Source: Luteolibacter pohnpeiensis
Lineage (GTDB): Bacteria; Verrucomicrobiota; Verrucomicrobiia; Verrucomicrobiales; Akkermansiaceae
Direction: 5' to 3'
Assembly (NCBI RefSeq): GCF_016595435.1
Contig: NZ_JAENIJ010000014.1
Coordinates: 1 to 64,000, forward strand
Length of the DNA: 64,000 bases
A model generated the notes under the pieces. It had not been told where the DNA came from. It made no database searches and saw only the letters and a program-made list of their open reading frames with translations. Made by a program: the position numbers and the translations under genes. Each line of letters begins with the position of its first letter. The stretch's first letter is position 1. This document shows, piece after piece, positions 24,809 to 34,556 of the stretch.

Positions 24809-26118
24809 GCAATCACCTCAAACTTGCCATTGGAGTCGCCGATGCGTTCGGCTTTGACATTCATGCGGTCGAGCATGGAAAGGTAGAGGTTCGTCATCGG
24901 TGTGCCGTTTTGCGCAGTGATGACGCGACCCTGGCTCAGGGTGCCATTGCCGTGGCCAGCGAGCAGCAGGGGCAGGTCGTTGTGGTTGTGGCGATTGCCA
25001 TCCCCGATGCCGCCACCGTAGACGATCATGGATCGCTCCAGCAAATTGCTTTCGTCTTCCTGAGTGGTGCGGAGTTTTTCCAGGAACCACGCGAATTGCT
25101 CGACGTAGAATTGATCAATGCGGCCGATTTTTTCGAGAATTTCGGCGTTGTTGCGGTGATGGGAAAGCTGGTGATGCGCGTCCGTGACGCCGATTTCCGG
25201 GAAGGTCCGGTTTGATCCGTCATGGGCCAGGAGGAACGAGGCGATGCGGGTGGTATCGGTTTGGAAAGCGAGTGCCATCATCTGATACATCAACCGAATG
25301 TGTTCCTGATAGGTTTCCGGAATGCCATTTGGCTTTTGATCTTCCGGCACCTCAACGCGGAATTTTTCTGCTTGGGCGATCCGCATTTCGACATCGCGAA
25401 CCGAGGTTAAATACTCGTCCATCTTGCCGCGATCCGTGCCGTCGAGCCGCTTGTTGAGGCGTTTGGCATCGTCCAATACGAAATCGAGAATGCTTTTTTC
25501 GTAATGGCGGCGCTTGGCGTCTTCTTCCTGATTGCCGGAGCCGAAGAGTTTCTCGAACACCAGTCTTGGGTCGCGCTCGGCCGGAGCGGGGGTGCTTTCG
25601 CCGCGCCAGGAAAGGTTGAATTGATAGGCACACGAGTAGCCGGAATCGCACTGACCGGATCGACGCGGCGGATCGGTGGAAAGTTCGAGCGATGGCACCC
25701 GTGTCAGGTGCCCGATTTGGCGTGCGGCGATTTGGTCAACCGACATGCCTACCTCGATGTCAGCGCCTGCGGTTTTGCGCGCCTGGCAGCCGGTCAGGAA
25801 GGTGGCGTTGGCACGGGCGTGGTCGCCGGGGCCGTCGCCATTCGCGAAAGCTTTTTCCTGATCGAGTCCGCGCATTACCGAATAGTGGTCGCGCAAATTT
25901 GCCAGCGGTTTCAGCGTTTCGGACGTATTCTGCGCATCCTTTGGCTGCCAGAGGTCGAGATTGACGCCGTTGGGAATGTAGACGAATGCCATGCGCAGTG
26001 GCGCAGCAGCTTTGCTGGCTTTGGCGGCGGTTGCGGTCGCTGCTCCGAGCGATTGCAACGAGGGCAAGGCCAGGGTGGTGGCGATGCCTTTGAGGAAATT
26101 GCGGCGGCTGGATGTCAT
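24805..26118 (-). CDS. DUF1552 domain protein, Tat-exported
   Basis: 437 residues. The N terminus MTSSRRNFLKGIATTLALPSL carries a twin-arginine motif (SRRNFLK), so it is exported folded, as usual for DUF1552. The body has the family pattern RMAFVYIPNGVNLDLW, MRGLDQEKAFANGDGPGDHARANATFLTG, the Cys-containing CDSGYSCAYQFNLSWRGESTP, AHDGSNRTFPEIGVTDAHHQLSHH, and VYGGGIGDGNRHNHNDLPLLLAGHG; it is related to DUF1501 sulfatase-like proteins. DUF1552 proteins of Planctomycetes and Verrucomicrobia regularly pair with DUF1592-type cytochromes, as here (20 bp apart). The reaction is not known. Confidence 0.9.
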   Translation of the reverse strand: MTSSRRNFLKGIATTLALPSLQSLGAATATAAKASKAAAPLRMAFVYIPNGVNLDLWQPKDAQNTSETLKPLANLRDHYSVMRGLDQEKAFANGDGPGDHARANATFLTGCQARKTAGADIEVGMSVDQIAARQIGHLTRVPSLELSTDPPRRSGQCDSGYSCAYQFNLSWRGESTPAPAERDPRLVFEKLFGSGNQEEDAKRRHYEKSILDFVLDDAKRLNKRLDGTDRGKMDEYLTSVRDVEMRIAQAEKFRVEVPEDQKPNGIPETYQEHIRLMYQMMALAFQTDTTRIASFLLAHDGSNRTFPEIGVTDAHHQLSHHRNNAEILEKIGRIDQFYVEQFAWFLEKLRTTQEDESNLLERSMIVYGGGIGDGNRHNHNDLPLLLAGHGNGTLSQGRVITAQNGTPMTNLYLSMLDRMNVKAERIGDSNGKFEVIA

Positions 26119-26138
26119 GGCAGGAAAAAATTCCGGGG

Positions 26139-28439
26139 TTAATCGCGCTGATATTGAAACGGCACGGAGTCGATGACGGCGAGGATCAAAGGAATGAAAC
26201 GCGATTCTTCAGTCTCGGCTTTCAAAACAATTTGGTCAACGGCCGGGCGGTCATACCATTCAAGTCCGCGGCCAAGGGCGTAAGTGAGTAATTTCGTGGC
26301 GAGTGCACGGTGAAACAGAGGGCGTTGCTTGCCGGATATCAACTCTCGCAATTCCGTGGAATTGGCAAACGTGCTGCCGTCCGCGAGCTTTCCTGACGAA
26401 TCAATCGGCTTCCCGCGATCTTCAGAACGCCAGGCTCCCACGGCGTTGAAGTTTTCCAAGCCGAAACCGATCGGGTCCATCAGCGCATGGCAGGACGAGC
26501 AAGAGGGATCACTGCGATGCAACTCCATCTGCTGGCGCAAACTCAGGTTTTTGCCGTGCGCACCAGCGGCCTCAAGTTGCGGAATGTTTGGCGGCGGTGG
26601 TGGCGGCGGCGTGTCCAAAATGTTTTCCAACACGTATTTTCCCCGCAATACAGGTGAAGTCCGACGAGGATAGGAGGTGAGTGTCAGAACCGACCCTTGG
26701 TTGAGGATGCCACGGCGCTCCGTTCCTTCCAGCGATACTTTGCGAAACTCGTTTCCTTGTATGCCATCAATGCCGTAATGCTCGGCAAGCTTTTGATTCA
26801 GGAAGGTGTAATCCGCATCTAACAACCGATCAACCGGTTCGTTCTGATGCAGCACATCACTGAAAAGCATCAGGGTTTCTGTGGCCATGGAGCGGGCGAG
26901 ATTGCCATCATAATCCGGGAAAATCTTATTGTCGGGAAAGATCGACTGCAGGTCACGCAGTTGCAGCCATTGCCCGGCGAAGTTTTCCACAAACTGCCCG
27001 GACTTCGGACTTGCGATCATCCGCTCAACTTGAGCTTTCAGATTTTCACGCAGTTTCCCACTCGCAGCCAGATCGAATAGCTGCTGGTCCGGCATGCTGC
27101 TCCACAGGAAATAGGACAAGCGGGAAGCAAGCGCATACTCACTAATCAACCGGATATCTCCATGACTTTCACCGGTTTTCGGTTCTTCGTGAAACAGAAA
27201 AGCCGGAGAAACCAGCATGGCTTCGAGTGCATGGCGGATGGCATAATCGACATTCTCACCGTTTTGTTCGGCGGTTTTGAGGAATACCAGATAGTGCTCG
27301 ATTTCACCGGGCTCGGGTGGCCGACGAAATGCTCGGCGTGCGAAGCGATCGAGCACCGCCAGCATGTAAGATCGGTCATCCTGGCCTTCTTCACGACTGC
27401 CATAAATCTGGCGGTGCCGGGCTGGTTTCGGCTGGCGCGGTCCATCCAGCGGCCCCTCGATGACGAGGCGCTTCAACCGGACATTCCGATCGCGCTGGTT
27501 CGGATCCGGGATGGTCTCGTCCCAAAAATCATTGGTAAACGCCGCGCCGACCTTGAACCGGTTGCCGCTCTCAATCGTGATCTCAGTCGAGTATTCCTTC
27601 GGCGCTTCGATGGGAGCAGTAATGTCCCAGGTGTGCATCACTTCGTCTTCCAATAAAAAATCGAGCTTCGGGGCGATGCCTGCACCGCTGGTGCCTCCCG
27701 CGATGACTTTGATCAGATAACGCCCAGGTTTCGGTAGATTGACCTCTTTGCTGGCTGTTCCATTTCCATAAAAATACCAGCCTTCTTTTGATGGCTCGCC
27801 GCCCTCTCCAGCCAGCTGATTTCCTTCGATCTTGATCTGTGGAAATGGCATCGGCTTCAGGTGAACCGCCTGATCCAGCGCTTCCTTGGCGGCATCCAGA
27901 TATCGCTCCAGATGCAGTGGGGAAATTGTGAGCACATCACCGATGTGATCGAAGCCATATCCACTATCATCCGGAGGAAGGATTTCATCCACCTTGATAT
28001 TGGCCCCAAGCAGATCTTGAATCGTGTTCCGGTATTCCGTGCGATTGAGCCTTCGGAGTGTGACATGGCCGGGATCCGGATGATCGGGATCGATCGGAAA
28101 CACGGCATCGTCAATCCATTTGACCAACTTGCTTCGCTCAAGATCGCTCGGCTGATACTCGTCCGGCGGAGGCATCAATCGAAAATCGATGTGATCGCGA
28201 ATCCGTTTCCAAACGCTGCGATTGGCGATCATCGAGTCGATCGATTGGTATTCGTCCAATGCCAAATCTCCCTTGCTCAAACCATCACCATGGCAATCAT
28301 AGCAGTAGTTGATAAAAATCGGTTCGATCTCATCATGAAACTGTTGCGCCGGGTCAGCGCTGACACCCAGCGGAACCACACAGGCAATCCATGCCAGGTG
28401 GCGCGCTAGTTGGTGTGATCGGAAAAATACCATGGGCAA
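26139..28439 (-). CDS. Planctomycete-type cytochrome protein (PSCyt1/DUF1587/DUF1595/DUF1592/DUF1588/DUF1585)
   Basis: 766 residues with a signal peptide (LAWIACVVPLGVSA). Haem-binding CYDCH near residue 45 belongs to the N-terminal PSCyt1 cytochrome domain. Then in order: DUF1587 (LRRLNRTEYRNTIQDLLG), a carbohydrate-binding-like sandwich around residues 210-330 (YFYGNGTASKEVNLPKPGRY), DUF1595 (ARRAFRRPPEPGEIEHYL), DUF1592 (LASRLSYFLWSSMPDQQLFDLA), DUF1588 (YPRRTSPVLRGKYVLENIL, then PPPPPPNIP) with CSSCHALMDPIGFGLENF as a second haem site, and DUF1585 (LTYALGRGLEWYDRP). Probably a periplasmic redox enzyme acting with the DUF1552 protein; substrate unknown. Confidence 0.93.
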   Translation of the reverse strand: MPMVFFRSHQLARHLAWIACVVPLGVSADPAQQFHDEIEPIFINYCYDCHGDGLSKGDLALDEYQSIDSMIANRSVWKRIRDHIDFRLMPPPDEYQPSDLERSKLVKWIDDAVFPIDPDHPDPGHVTLRRLNRTEYRNTIQDLLGANIKVDEILPPDDSGYGFDHIGDVLTISPLHLERYLDAAKEALDQAVHLKPMPFPQIKIEGNQLAGEGGEPSKEGWYFYGNGTASKEVNLPKPGRYLIKVIAGGTSGAGIAPKLDFLLEDEVMHTWDITAPIEAPKEYSTEITIESGNRFKVGAAFTNDFWDETIPDPNQRDRNVRLKRLVIEGPLDGPRQPKPARHRQIYGSREEGQDDRSYMLAVLDRFARRAFRRPPEPGEIEHYLVFLKTAEQNGENVDYAIRHALEAMLVSPAFLFHEEPKTGESHGDIRLISEYALASRLSYFLWSSMPDQQLFDLAASGKLRENLKAQVERMIASPKSGQFVENFAGQWLQLRDLQSIFPDNKIFPDYDGNLARSMATETLMLFSDVLHQNEPVDRLLDADYTFLNQKLAEHYGIDGIQGNEFRKVSLEGTERRGILNQGSVLTLTSYPRRTSPVLRGKYVLENILDTPPPPPPPNIPQLEAAGAHGKNLSLRQQMELHRSDPSCSSCHALMDPIGFGLENFNAVGAWRSEDRGKPIDSSGKLADGSTFANSTELRELISGKQRPLFHRALATKLLTYALGRGLEWYDRPAVDQIVLKAETEESRFIPLILAVIDSVPFQYQRD

Positions 28440-28493
28440 ACACCGCTACGTCGATGGGGTGCGAAAACTCACAGATATTTTCCGCAATCGTGA

Positions 28494-31340
28494 TCATTTA
28501 AAATCCGCGGAATTCCATGGTTGCTGGCGGGATTCATGGGCGCTCCGGATGGCCTCAACTTCCTTAACTTGGACTGCCCGTGCATCATTCGACCAAGAGT
28601 GACGCACATAACTCAGGACGTCGGCGATGTCCGCATCGGACAATCCCATCACTGGTGGCATCAATGAATTCACGTCAGGTTTTCCGTCGATCTTCACCAC
28701 GCCAGTCAATCCGTGGAGCACAATCCGGATCGGAACCTCAGGGTTGCCAGTCAAACGCTTCGATCCATCAAGCGGTGGAAATGCCGAGTCAACGCCGGTT
28801 CCGTCAGCCTGATGACAGGCGATGCACGTCTGACCATAAATGGTTTCGCCGCGCTTCAGCTGCTCAGCGGAAACTGGGTGCGTTTTCGGTTTCTCAGCGA
28901 TCACCTGGGACTCCCGATCGCGGCTGGCAAACGCAAGGCAGCGTTGGAGAATGACACCTTGGAACAAGTCCGCATGCTGATCGTGGAGGGTTTGCAATTG
29001 AGCGGAAAGTTCAGAACTCAACGGCATGCGGCCAGCCAGCAGCAACCATTCGCGCCGCACCAATGCATCCGATTCCTTGGCGGGATCAAAGTCCGGCATT
29101 TCATCGGAATCCCAGATCGTCAGCGCGATTCGGCGTCGTTCAGGACGCGTGTGATGAACCAGCGCCGTCGGAATTTTCGCGCCCAATCCATGCAGGGCCC
29201 ACAAGGCGTGATCGCCTGCGAAGCCCTCATCCGATTCCGCGAGCTGAAGCAATTTTTCCTGCAAATCGGTGCGGCGCTGCTCGACGATTTGCTGTTGCGA
29301 CTTTTGCCGCCAGAACAGATTCGGACTTGAAAGGCCGTCGATCAAATCGCTGGGAACGGCGGTGTTTTTGCTACCTTTCGGGTAAACCCGGTAAATGCGG
29401 CCGAGCGGTTTTTCACGCAGCGGCGTCACATACGCAGCTCCCTTGCCGCGATCGACCTTGGTTTGTTCGAATGGCGCGCCGGGTCGGTTGTGCTGGACGA
29501 TGATGTTATACCAATCCGCGATCCACACTGCGCCATCCGGGCCGACTTCGGCCGCGACGGGAGCTGACCAGGCATCGGCGCTGGCGTAGAGATTGTTGCC
29601 TTCGAAATAGGTGAAAAACTCAGCGTTCTCATGCCGCATTTCACCGACGGAAACCAAGTGCCCGGTCGGCTCGCAAACGAATGCGGTGCGATTCCACCAA
29701 CTTTCCGGAAACCGCCGGGCGGTGTAAATCGCATGTCCGGCAGCAGCGGTGTAGTGGCGTGACTTTGCCCGGATTTTGCCGTTTCCGAGCAACTCGATCG
29801 GCGGTTCCCAGCCATCGCTTTGTTGCACATCCTGAGTGATCGGGAAAAATCGGGTGCCGCGATCCGCCCGGTCAGCCGGGCCATTATCACCGACAATTTG
29901 CCAGCTTGGTTGGCGGTTGGCGGTCGATCCCATTACGTCGAATTGCTCGGTGAATCCGAGGCCCCAGGTGTTGTTGGAAGTTTTGCCAAGAAACTCCAGC
30001 TTACTGTCGTCTGGTAAAAATCGGAAGGCGCCGGTGTCGAATTTCATCGGCTTGCCACCGACCTCGCCTTCGAATCCGGCGTAGCCAATGGTTGCATAAA
30101 TCCATCCGTCAAAACCGTAGCGCAGATTGGATTGTCCGGCGTGGGTGTCGTGTTTCTTGAAGCCCTCGAACAGCACCTTTCGCACATCGGCGTGATCATC
30201 CCCGTCAGTGTCCTGTAAAAACAGCATGCGCGGTCCATCGCTCACGATCACCCCGCCATTGGCCTCGACCACGGAGGTGGCGAGCGAAAGCCCGTCTGCA
30301 AACACGGTGAAACGGTCGGCTTTGCCATCGCCGTCTGTGTCTTCGTAGATTTTCAGTCGATCGTTTCCGGTGTCTTCCGGCTGCTGGTGATTTGGATAAT
30401 CCAGAGTTTCGACCACCCACAGACGGCCGCGGTGGTCCCAGTGGATCGCGATTGGATTCACCACATCCGGTTCACTGGCGAAGAGCGAAACCTCAAATCC
30501 TGGAGGCACCTGGGCGAGCTTCAGCGATTCTTCCGGCGCCAGCGGTTGTTGAATTTTCGGAACGGGTTGGCTTGTTTGGTATCGCTCCGGAAGTAGGGGA
30601 ACCTCGTATTTCAGTTCGGGAAGATCGGGAGGTGAAATTCCTTCCCCAGCTGCCCATCGCAGTCCGCGGGTGAGCAACTCTTGAAAACCATCCTGATGCC
30701 AGCATCGCTCATCGTGACCGTAGGCGGTATAAAAAACCCGACCTTTCCCCTGGGTTCTCACCCAGGTCCATGGCTCGTCTCCATTGCGCTGTAAAATGGT
30801 GAGGTCCTTTTCCAATCGATGATGGTGATAGGTCTCGTCCCAGGTTTCGAACGGTTTGTAACCTTGCATCGTCGGGTGGTCAGGATCCGTGATGCGAGCG
30901 GTGAAAACTCCTTCGCCGTGATTTTCGATCTGCCCACCAACGAGCGCGATGTAGCCGTCAGTTTTTTTGAAGCAGGCGGAGCCACAATGCACTGGAACAA
31001 AGCCGCCGCCGTCATCGACATAGTGGGTTAGTGCCGCGAGCTGCTCGGGACTGATCTCCTGGTGATTGGCGTAGATCAACACCGCATCGTATTGCGAAAG
31101 ATTGGCCGGGTTCAGCGCCTCCATCCGCTTTTCATAAGTCAGATGAATGCCGCGTTGGCCGCTGACTTCCTTGAAATCCTGGTATCGGTCCAGCGGATGG
31201 TGGTAGGCATCGTCGCCGAAAAAGAGCACTTCCAGCGGGCGCTTCTCGCTCTCTTGAGCGTGGCTGATAGATGTTGAAACGATCCAGCAAAGCCCGATCG
31301 CCAACTGGTTGATTCTCAAATTTGATCGCAGAAAACCCAT
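28494..31340 (-). CDS. ThuA / PVC-type dehydrogenase / cytochrome c fusion protein
   Basis: 948 residues, exported (signal around residues 12-28). Residues ~35-245 are a ThuA trehalose-utilisation-like domain (LEVLFFGDDAYHHP, VDDGGGFVPVHCGSACF, WDETYHHH). Residues ~270-640 are a beta-propeller of the PVC-type membrane-bound dehydrogenase family (PPGFEVSLFASEPDVVNPIAIHWDHRGRLWV, DTDGDGKADRFTVFADGL). A helical repeat segment follows, and the C-terminal ~90 residues are cytochrome c with CIACH and the distal Met in LMPPV. Probably oxidises a sugar or sugar acid. Transcribed ahead of the DUF1592 and DUF1552 genes (54-bp gap) and divergent from the GH43-like gene. Confidence 0.9.
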   Translation of the reverse strand: MGFLRSNLRINQLAIGLCWIVSTSISHAQESEKRPLEVLFFGDDAYHHPLDRYQDFKEVSGQRGIHLTYEKRMEALNPANLSQYDAVLIYANHQEISPEQLAALTHYVDDGGGFVPVHCGSACFKKTDGYIALVGGQIENHGEGVFTARITDPDHPTMQGYKPFETWDETYHHHRLEKDLTILQRNGDEPWTWVRTQGKGRVFYTAYGHDERCWHQDGFQELLTRGLRWAAGEGISPPDLPELKYEVPLLPERYQTSQPVPKIQQPLAPEESLKLAQVPPGFEVSLFASEPDVVNPIAIHWDHRGRLWVVETLDYPNHQQPEDTGNDRLKIYEDTDGDGKADRFTVFADGLSLATSVVEANGGVIVSDGPRMLFLQDTDGDDHADVRKVLFEGFKKHDTHAGQSNLRYGFDGWIYATIGYAGFEGEVGGKPMKFDTGAFRFLPDDSKLEFLGKTSNNTWGLGFTEQFDVMGSTANRQPSWQIVGDNGPADRADRGTRFFPITQDVQQSDGWEPPIELLGNGKIRAKSRHYTAAAGHAIYTARRFPESWWNRTAFVCEPTGHLVSVGEMRHENAEFFTYFEGNNLYASADAWSAPVAAEVGPDGAVWIADWYNIIVQHNRPGAPFEQTKVDRGKGAAYVTPLREKPLGRIYRVYPKGSKNTAVPSDLIDGLSSPNLFWRQKSQQQIVEQRRTDLQEKLLQLAESDEGFAGDHALWALHGLGAKIPTALVHHTRPERRRIALTIWDSDEMPDFDPAKESDALVRREWLLLAGRMPLSSELSAQLQTLHDQHADLFQGVILQRCLAFASRDRESQVIAEKPKTHPVSAEQLKRGETIYGQTCIACHQADGTGVDSAFPPLDGSKRLTGNPEVPIRIVLHGLTGVVKIDGKPDVNSLMPPVMGLSDADIADVLSYVRHSWSNDARAVQVKEVEAIRSAHESRQQPWNSADFK

Positions 31341-31477
31341 GTAAGGGCCGTTCTACGCCAATATCGGAGCAAACCTCACGGAAAAACCTTATCCGCGATC
31401 CAAGTCTGCTTATTCGAGATCCCGAAATTGGCTTAAGGACTTCCTATCCGCCGATTTTTGCCGAGCGTTGGACACAC

Positions 31478-32497
31478 ATGAAGAAACTCGCTTCGCTGAT
31501 CGCGCTGGCCGTGGGATTGACTGGATTTACCGCATTTGCAGGCGATGACGTGTGGATGCTCGCTTATTTCCGCCAACGCTATGAAGGCCGGGTGGAGTAT
31601 GATGCGAATGGGAAACCCTATCAGGTTCCGTTGCCGAATCCGATGAAGGTCGAGCAGTTGCACCTCGCCGTTTCGGAGGATGGTCGGCATTGGAAACCCC
31701 TTCATGACAATCAGCCCGTGTGGAGCCAGAGGTTGCGTGATCCATTCATTCATCGTGGCAACGACGGGCTTTTCCATCTGCTCGCGACCGGTGGTGGGTC
31801 GGCGAGAAACGGCAAAGACCGAAAGCAAGCCGGGCCGGTTTGCCTGCATGCGACCTCGAAGGATCTCAAGCATTGGGAATCAGTTGAAGCGTTGCCCTTG
31901 ATGAAAGGAGTGAGCGATGACGATGGCCGACCTTCGCGAAATATTTGGGCGCCTGAGTGGTTTTTCGACGAAGAAAAGGGCGATTACCTTTTGGTCTGGT
32001 CGTCCTCGTTCGAGGATGCGGGGTGGAAGAAAAGCCAGCTGTGGTTTTGCCGGACCAAGGATTGGAAGGAATTCACCCCTGCCAAGGTGTTGTTTTCGCC
32101 CGGTTATTCCGTGATTGATGGCACGTTGATGAAGCACGATGGCCGCTATTATCTATTCCACAAAGAAGAGGAATTCAGCCCGGCGACTGGAGAGCGTCGG
32201 GCCATCCGCCTGGCGGTTTCCGACCAGCTCGAAGGGCCGTATGAGATTCAGGATGGAGAGATGAATGGTGGCCAATTGGTGCCAACGATTACCGAAGGGC
32301 CTTCGGTGATGCCGGACCCGACCAAGCCCGGCTGGTTGCTGCTTTACGACTACTGCATGACCGATCGCTACGGGCTTTCATCGTCCCCGGACCTGAAAAA
32401 GTGGACCATAGAGGAGGATGTCTCATTTCCGCCCGATGCCCGCCATAGCAGCGTTTTCAAATTGAGCCGCGAGGAATTTGAGAAGTTGGAGGAATGA
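31478..32497 (+). CDS. GH43-like secreted glycoside hydrolase
   Basis: 339 residues from ATG 31478, which opens a clear signal peptide (MKKLASLIALAVGLTGFTAFAGD); the frame is open upstream to 31322 but that part looks non-coding. Five-bladed propeller features of GH43/GH32-related enzymes: HLAVSEDGRHWKPL, RDPFIHRGNDGLFHLLAT (RDPF base motif), RNIWAPEWFFDEEKGDYLLVWSS (W-APE motif), VIDGTLMKHDGRYYLFHK, and TEGPSVMPDPTKPGWLLLYD (EGP acid motif). Substrate is unknown; arabinan, xylan and galactan are common for the family. Divergent from the ThuA fusion gene, so both may serve the same substrate. Confidence 0.8.
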   Translation: MKKLASLIALAVGLTGFTAFAGDDVWMLAYFRQRYEGRVEYDANGKPYQVPLPNPMKVEQLHLAVSEDGRHWKPLHDNQPVWSQRLRDPFIHRGNDGLFHLLATGGGSARNGKDRKQAGPVCLHATSKDLKHWESVEALPLMKGVSDDDGRPSRNIWAPEWFFDEEKGDYLLVWSSSFEDAGWKKSQLWFCRTKDWKEFTPAKVLFSPGYSVIDGTLMKHDGRYYLFHKEEEFSPATGERRAIRLAVSDQLEGPYEIQDGEMNGGQLVPTITEGPSVMPDPTKPGWLLLYDYCMTDRYGLSSSPDLKKWTIEEDVSFPPDARHSSVFKLSREEFEKLEE

Positions 32498-32567
32498 TAG
32501 CTCCGGCATACAAATGGACCGAATCGGGGCAATCTTTAAAGATTCGCGTTGATTCCGGCCCCGGCTG

Positions 32568-32584
32568 GCGGTGACATTCACCGC
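32568..32584 (+). promoter_or_regulatory. Hairpin directly before the serS start codon
   Basis: GCGGTG-ACATT-CACCGC forms a 6-bp stem that ends 3 bases before the serS ATG; no Shine-Dalgarno is visible. A 14-bp palindrome AATCTTTAAAGATT (32531-32544) lies further upstream. Together they could affect translation initiation of serS; no T-box element was recognised. Confidence 0.35.
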
Positions 32585-32587
32585 GCC

Positions 32588-33868
32588 ATGCTCGACATCC
32601 GCGTCATTCGCGAAAATCCAACCGCCATTCAGGACCGCCTCAAATTGAGGGGCGGTGACCATTGGAAGCTCATTGATGAAGTGCTCGCTTGCGACGAGTC
32701 CCGCCGCAAGGCCGAGACCGACAAGCAGCAGCTGCAAAGTTCCCGCAAAACGATTTCCAAGCAAATCGGCATGCTCAAGGGCAAAGGTGAGGACACGTCC
32801 GCGATCGAGGCCGAGGTCCGTGGCATCAACGAACAAATCGCCGCACTCGATGTGGAGGCGGAGGCTGCTTCGGCGAAGCAAAACGAATTGCTGCTCAACA
32901 TTCCAAACCTGACGCACGACGCCTGCCCGGTCGGCGAGGACGAGGAATCGAATCCCGTGGTCCGCGAATGGGGGACGAAACCGGAAGTGGTCGATCCGAA
33001 AGATCACGTCGAGCTGGCGATGCAGCACGGCTTGGTGAACTGGGACGATGGCACGCGCGTCGCGGGTTCCGGCTTTGTCGTTTATCGCGGCAAAGGTGCT
33101 CGCCTTGAGCGCGCCCTGATCAATTTCCTTTTGGATACGCAGGGAGCAAACGGCTACGAAGAAGTCAATGTGCCGCATCTCGTGAAACGCGAGTGCATGG
33201 AAGGCACCGGTCAACTGCCAAAATTCGAGGACGACATGTATGGAACCGACGCCGATGAAAACGGCATCAACAGCCTGTTCCTAGCGCCGACCGCCGAAGT
33301 TCCGGTGACCAACTTGTATCGCGATACGCTTCTCGCCGAAACCGATTTGCCGATCCAAATGGCAGCTCACACGCCGTGTTTCCGTCGCGAAGCCGGATCG
33401 GCTGGTCGCGATAACAAAGGCATCATCCGCATGCACCAGTTCGACAAGGTCGAGCTCGTGCAGATCGTCCATCCGGATCTTGGATTCGAAGTGCTGGAGC
33501 AATTGACCGGTCATGCCGAGTCGATTCTGCAGAAGCTCGGATTGCATTACCGCGTGATCGAACTGTGCACCGGCGACATCGGATTTTCTTCGGCGAAAAC
33601 CTATGACATCGAAGTCTGGGCACCCGGTCACGGCAAATATCTGGAGGTTTCCAGTTGCTCGTGCTTCACCGATTACCAGGCGCGCCGGATGAAACTTCGG
33701 TTTAAAGACGGCGAAGGCAAAAACCGTTTCCCGCACACCCTGAACGGATCCGGCACCGCCTTGCCACGGCTCTACGTCGCGCTGTTGGAGCAATACCAAC
33801 AACCCGACGGCTCGATCAAAATCCCCGAAGCCCTCGTGCCCTATTTCGGTGCCGAGAGCATCGGGTGA
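32588..33868 (+). CDS. serS: Seryl-tRNA synthetase
   Basis: 426 residues from ATG 32588 (MLDIRVIRENP), the canonical start. Charges tRNA-Ser, and tRNA-Sec where present, in the cytoplasm. An N-terminal coiled-coil arm (~residues 25-105) binds the long variable arm of tRNA-Ser. Class II motifs: motif 1 around GANGYEEVNVPHLV, motif 2 with CFRREAGSAGRDNKGIIRMHQFDKVELV, and motif 3 with LNGSGTALPRLYVALLEQY. The TAEVPVTNLY serine site and EVSSCSCFTDYQARR are present. Length is normal. Followed closely by the TMEM175-like gene. Confidence 0.98.
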   Translation: MLDIRVIRENPTAIQDRLKLRGGDHWKLIDEVLACDESRRKAETDKQQLQSSRKTISKQIGMLKGKGEDTSAIEAEVRGINEQIAALDVEAEAASAKQNELLLNIPNLTHDACPVGEDEESNPVVREWGTKPEVVDPKDHVELAMQHGLVNWDDGTRVAGSGFVVYRGKGARLERALINFLLDTQGANGYEEVNVPHLVKRECMEGTGQLPKFEDDMYGTDADENGINSLFLAPTAEVPVTNLYRDTLLAETDLPIQMAAHTPCFRREAGSAGRDNKGIIRMHQFDKVELVQIVHPDLGFEVLEQLTGHAESILQKLGLHYRVIELCTGDIGFSSAKTYDIEVWAPGHGKYLEVSSCSCFTDYQARRMKLRFKDGEGKNRFPHTLNGSGTALPRLYVALLEQYQQPDGSIKIPEALVPYFGAESIG

Positions 33869-33895
33869 TGTTGGTATGCGCAGATCGAACAGATC

Positions 33896-34483
33896 ATGAA
33901 AACTTCCCGGCTTGAGGCGTTCAGCGATGGGGTGATTGCCATCATCATCACGATCATGGTGCTGGAGATGAAAATCCCGCACGGCACCACCCTGGCTGAG
34001 CTGAAGCCTCTCACGGGAACGTTTTTGAGCTATGTGCTCAGCTTCATCTACGTCGGAATTTATTGGAACAACCATCACCATCTGTTTCATGTCACCAAGC
34101 GGGTGACGGGTGGGATTCTATGGGCGAATCTCCACCTCTTGTTCTGGCTTTCCTTGTTTCCGTTCGTGACGGGATGGATGGGTGAAAATCATTTCACCGC
34201 CCTGCCGGTCGCTCTGTATGGCTTCGTGCTTCTCATGGCTTCCATCGCGTATTGGGTGCTTCAAAGCACGATTTCGCGAGATACGAAAGCCGGTGAATTA
34301 CTTCGGTCGGCGCTTGGCAAGGACTTCAAGGGCAAACTTTCCCCGCTGCTCTACCTTTGCGCGATCGGCTTTGCTTTCCTGCAACCTTGGGTTTCCGCAT
34401 TTTTGTATGTGGCCACTGCGTTGATGTGGCTGATCCCGGACCGTCGATATGAGCGGGCGCTGGAGGTTGAGGCATCGGATTAG
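33896..34483 (+). CDS. TMEM175-like (DUF1211) potassium channel family protein
   Basis: 195 residues, six predicted membrane helices. The first helix has the family signature RLEAFSDGVIAIIITIMVLEMKIP, where FSD is critical in TMEM175/DUF1211 potassium channels. Later helices include FLSYVLSFIYVGIYWNNHHHLFH, LHLLFWLSLFPFVTGW and VALYGFVLLMASIAYWVL. Bacterial members form tetramers that conduct K+. It starts 27 bp after serS and may be co-transcribed; no functional link is evident. Confidence 0.88.
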   Translation: MKTSRLEAFSDGVIAIIITIMVLEMKIPHGTTLAELKPLTGTFLSYVLSFIYVGIYWNNHHHLFHVTKRVTGGILWANLHLLFWLSLFPFVTGWMGENHFTALPVALYGFVLLMASIAYWVLQSTISRDTKAGELLRSALGKDFKGKLSPLLYLCAIGFAFLQPWVSAFLYVATALMWLIPDRRYERALEVEASD

Positions 34484-34556
34484 TTGAAAATCCACGGATC
34501 ATTTCCACCTCGAATTTGCGGTTTCTTAAATCGACGTCGTCAGGTTAGAGTCAGAC

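Noticed and set aside
32498-32587. T-box riboswitch before serS
   Set aside because: No specifier loop or T-box sequence was found, only a palindrome and a short hairpin.
32423-33214. 263-codon open frame on - strand
   Set aside because: Antisense to serS, whose identity is secure.
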